A DNA stretch of 64,000 bases. Origin: Mycobacterium marseillense (GTDB taxonomy: Bacteria; Actinomycetota; Actinomycetes; Mycobacteriales; Mycobacteriaceae). The stretch lies in NCBI RefSeq assembly GCF_010731675.1, contig NZ_AP022584.1, positions 3,224,001 through 3,288,000 of the forward strand, given 5' to 3'. Position 1 is the first letter of the stretch, and each line of letters opens with the position of its first letter. Under the pieces are notes generated by a model, which was not told where the DNA came from, searched no databases, and worked only from the letters and a program-made list of their open reading frames with translations. Below are positions 61,373 to 64,000 of the stretch, one piece after another. A program made the translations under genes and the position numbers.

Positions 61373-63468
61373 GGGATTCCCTGCGCCTGAATCGCCGTGA
61401 TGGCAACGGTGTTCACGATGTCCTCCACCAGCGCACCCCGCGACAGGTCGTTCACCGGCCTGCGCAGGCCCTGCAGCACGGGTCCGATGGCCAGGGCTCC
61501 GGCGCTGCGCTGCACGGCCTTATAGGTGTTGTTGCCGGTGTTGAGGTCGGGGAAGATCAGCACCGTGGCACGCCCGGCCACCGGCGAGTCGCGCAGCTTG
61601 GTGGCCGCGACCGAGGGTTCGATCGCCGCGTCGTACTGGATGGGACCCTCGACCGGCAGGTCGGGGTTACGCTGGCGCACCAATTGCGTTGCCGTCCTGA
61701 CCTTGTCGACGTCGGCGCCGGTTCCGGAGTCGCCGGTCGAGTAGGACAGCATCGCGACACGCGGCTCGATCCCGAACTGTGCGGCGGTGCGCGCAGAGGA
61801 AATCGCGATGTCGGCCAGCTGCTCGGGTGTCGGGTTGGGGATGATGGCGCAGTCGCCGTAGGCCAGGACACGATCGGGCAGGCACATCAAGAAGATGCTG
61901 GACACCGTGGACACGTCCGGGACGGTCTTGATGATCTCGAACGCCGGCCGCACGGTGTGCGCGGTGGTGTGCGCGGCACCGGACACCATGCCGTCGACCA
62001 TCCCGTTGTGCACCATCATGGTTCCGAAATACGTTGTGTCACGCATGATCTCGCGGGCTTGCTCGACGCTGACACCCTTCGCCTTGCGCAACTGTGCGTA
62101 CTGGTCGGCGAACTCGTCGCGCAGCCGGCTGGCGCGCGGATCGATCACGGTCACGTCGGCCAGATCGACCCCGAGTTCGCCCGAGCGCTGGCGGATTTGG
62201 GCCTCGTCGCCCAGGATGGTCAGGTCCGCGACGCGGCGCTGCAGCACGCGCCCGGCGGAGCGCAGGATGCGGTCGTCGTCGCCCTCGGGCAGCACGATGT
62301 GCTTGCGATCCGAACGCGCCTGCAGCGTCAGCTGATAGATGAACATCTGCGGCGTCGTCACGGTGGGGATCGGAATGGCCAGCTGCGCCAGCAGATCGGT
62401 GACGTCGACGTGGCGGTCCATCAGCTCGAGCGCGGTGTCGATCTTGCGCTGCGACGCCGCCGTGACCCTGCCCCGGGCGGAGGCCGCCGCGCTGGCCGTG
62501 TCGTAGGTGCCCAGCGCGGTGGCGACGATGGGAAGCCGCAGCCGCAGCCCGGCGACCAGGGCTGCGATGGACGTGTGCAGTTCGAAGCCGCCGTTGAGGA
62601 CGATGCACGACAAGGACGGAAAGCCTTCCGCCGCATGGGCGCTGGCGACGGCGAGCACCACGTCGGAGCGATCACCGGGGGTGATGACCGCCATGCCGTC
62701 GCGCATCCGCTCCAGCACATGGTCGGCGGTCATCCCGGCGACCATCACGCCGGTCACCTCGCGCTCGCGCAGTGACTCTTCGCCGCTGACCGGCGTTCCC
62801 CGCACCGCGTTTTGCAGTTCGGCCACTGTCGGCGCCGACAACAGCGGTTCGTCGGGCAGCACGTAGCTGCGCAAGGCCGACGGGCGCAGCGCCTCGTCCA
62901 ACTTCTTTCGGATGGCGTCCAGCTCGGCGGGTTCGCAGCGGTTGGCCACCACAGCCGCGGTGTGGGCGTGTTGGGCGTCGAGCTCGGCGAGGCAGACCTT
63001 GACGACGTCGGCCACCTCACCGGCGGTCCGGCCCTTGCCGCTGACCGTCAGCAGGAGCGGCGCGCCGAGGTTGACCGCGATGCGCGCGTTGGTGGACAGC
63101 TCCGCGGGCCGGACCGCCTGTCCGAGTTCGGAATAGTCACTGCCGACGATCACCACGACGTCGCACTGCTCGGCGACGGCGTGGTAGGCGTCGACAATCG
63201 CGGCGATCGCCGCGTCATCGTCGGCGTGCAGCTGCTGGTAGGTGACGCCCACGCATTGCTCGTACGACAGGTCCGCCGTGGTGCGCGAGAGCAGCAGTTC
63301 CAGGATGTAGTCGCGGTCTCCGTCGGCAGAGCGCGTAATGGGCCGGAACACACCGACTTTCGCCACCGTCGCGGTCAGCCGGTGCAGCAGGCCCAGCGCG
63401 ATCGTCGACTTCCCGGTCTCCGGCTCGGGCGCGGCGATGTAGATTGCCGTTGCGGAGCCCGAGGCCAC
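61369..63468 (-). CDS. pta: Phosphate acetyltransferase
   Basis: Converts acetyl-CoA and phosphate to acetyl phosphate. The 699-residue long-type Pta has an N-terminal dethiobiotin-synthetase-like P-loop ([15 protein letters not shown] near 9), a DRTGG middle domain and a C-terminal catalytic PTA domain from about 375 ([35 protein letters not shown] near 507; [13 protein letters not shown] [15 protein letters not shown] near 640). It is cotranscribed with ackA. Eleven bases separate it from fgd1. Confidence 0.97.
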   Translation of the reverse strand: MASGSATAIYIAAPEPETGKSTIALGLLHRLTATVAKVGVFRPITRSADGDRDYILELLLSRTTADLSYEQCVGVTYQQLHADDDAAIAAIVDAYHAVAEQCDVVVIVGSDYSELGQAVRPAELSTNARIAVNLGAPLLLTVSGKGRTAGEVADVVKVCLAELDAQHAHTAAVVANRCEPAELDAIRKKLDEALRPSALRSYVLPDEPLLSAPTVAELQNAVRGTPVSGEESLREREVTGVMVAGMTADHVLERMRDGMAVITPGDRSDVVLAVASAHAAEGFPSLSCIVLNGGFELHTSIAALVAGLRLRLPIVATALGTYDTASAAASARGRVTAASQRKIDTALELMDRHVDVTDLLAQLAIPIPTVTTPQMFIYQLTLQARSDRKHIVLPEGDDDRILRSAGRVLQRRVADLTILGDEAQIRQRSGELGVDLADVTVIDPRASRLRDEFADQYAQLRKAKGVSVEQAREIMRDTTYFGTMMVHNGMVDGMVSGAAHTTAHTVRPAFEIIKTVPDVSTVSSIFLMCLPDRVLAYGDCAIIPNPTPEQLADIAISSARTAAQFGIEPRVAMLSYSTGDSGTGADVDKVRTATQLVRQRNPDLPVEGPIQYDAAIEPSVAATKLRDSPVAGRATVLIFPDLNTGNNTYKAVQRSAGALAIGPVLQGLRRPVNDLSRGALVEDIVNTVAITAIQAQGIP

Positions 63469-63479
63469 CCGTCCGCCCC

Positions 63480-64000
63480 TCAGGCCAGCCGCCGCAGCCG
63501 CGGCGCCAGGTCCTTCTCGAAGAGGTCCAGGAAACGGCGCTGGTCGTGACCGGGCGCGTGGAACACCAGGTGGTTAAGGCCCCACTTCACATACTGGCCG
63601 ACCTTCTCCACGGCCTCGTCGGGATCGGATGCCACGATCCAGCGCTTGGCGACCTGTTCGATCGGCAGCGCGTCGGCGGCCTTCTCCATTTCGATCGGGT
63701 CGTCGATGCTGTGCTTCTGCTCGGCGGTCAGTGACAGGGGCGCCCAGAACCGGGTGTTCTCCAGCGCCAGTTTGGGATCGGGGTCATAGGAGATCTTGAT
63801 CTCGATCATCTTGTCGATGTCGTCGACGTTGCGCTCGTTGATCGCCGCGCCCTCCTTGACGGCGGGCATCAGCTTGTCCTTGTACAGCTCCTCGCCCTTG
63901 CCCGAGGTGCAGATGAAGCCGTCGCCGGCGCGCCCGGCGTACTTGGCCACCGCCGGGCCCCCGGCCGCGACGTAGATCGGGACCCCACCCTCGGGCACGT
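63480..64000 (-). CDS. fgd1: F420-dependent glucose-6-phosphate dehydrogenase (3' part; 5' end outside the window)
   Basis: The C-terminal 173 residues of Fgd1, which reduces cofactor F420 with glucose-6-phosphate and so feeds the F420-dependent enzymes. Visible segments are [25 protein letters not shown], the SGKGEELY loop, [25 protein letters not shown] and LAPRLRRLA at the end. The reading frame runs off the right edge, so the true start lies beyond 64000. Two LLM-type enzymes elsewhere in the window would depend on the reduced F420 it makes. Confidence 0.97.
   Translation of the reverse strand, partial: VPEGGVPIYVAAGGPAVAKYAGRAGDGFICTSGKGEELYKDKLMPAVKEGAAINERNVDDIDKMIEIKISYDPDPKLALENTRFWAPLSLTAEQKHSIDDPIEMEKAADALPIEQVAKRWIVASDPDEAVEKVGQYVKWGLNHLVFHAPGHDQRRFLDLFEKDLAPRLRRLA

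Overview
The window is GC-rich actinobacterial DNA. Its gene order matches the Mycobacterium tuberculosis stretch from Rv0440 (groEL2) to Rv0407 (fgd1), read in mirror orientation: groEL2, Rv0439c-like SDR, moeA2, psd, pssA, Rv0435c, Rv0434, Rv0433, sodC, virR, Rv0430, def, Rv0428c, xthA, Rv0426c, ctpH, Rv0424c, thiC, thiD, Rv0421c, lpqM, lpqL, thiG/S/O, thiE, mutT3, Rv0412c, glnH, pknG, ackA, pta, fgd1. Many proteins align nearly residue for residue with the M. tuberculosis products as I remember them. The organism is therefore a Mycobacterium, probably a slow grower, but not M. tuberculosis itself, because large blocks absent there interrupt the shared order. The species cannot be fixed from this alone.

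Layout. 0-10.4 kb: groEL2 with two CIRCE operators, an M24 peptidase and a cupin, then SDR/moeA2, an MFS transporter, and the coupled psd-pssA-AAA ATPase operon. 10.4-18.2 kb is accessory: a TetR/DUF2867 divergent pair; a translationally coupled LuxE-like / LuxC-like / SDR / TetR operon that looks like a fatty-acid reduction module; and a convergent crotonase plus luciferase-like F420 enzyme pair. 18.2-35 kb is mostly conserved core: redox and envelope genes (GCS2 ligase, sodC, virR), def, xthA, the large P-type ATPase ctpH, and thiamine biosynthesis (thiC behind a TPP riboswitch, then thiD). A STAS protein, an ANTAR protein and a MarR/F420-enzyme pair are inserted. 35.8-46 kb: lpqM, then an accessory block with a serine hydrolase, two class I methyltransferases, a DUF222-HNH protein, a glycosyltransferase fused to an M23-like domain, an unrecognised protein and a sugar-nucleotide epimerase. 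46-51.6 kb: a tandem M28 aminopeptidase pair (one copy lacking most metal ligands), small membrane proteins, a secreted protein and an SGNH hydrolase. 51.6-64 kb: thiO-thiS-thiG behind a second TPP riboswitch, divergent thiE, mutT3, the glnX-glnH-pknG signalling operon, then ackA-pta and the 3' part of fgd1.

The most unusual items are: (i) the LuxE/LuxC/SDR operon beside a luciferase-like F420 oxidoreductase; (ii) the GT2-M23 fusion with a degenerate zinc site; (iii) the metal-ligand-depleted LpqL paralogue; (iv) a 54-bp VNTR/MIRU-like repeat that has entered the xthA reading frame and also forms an array between thiC and thiD in the opposite orientation; (v) a DUF559 gene fossil beside a large inverted repeat downstream of pknG. 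Gene boundaries come from reading frames, start-codon context and remembered homologues; no database search was run.
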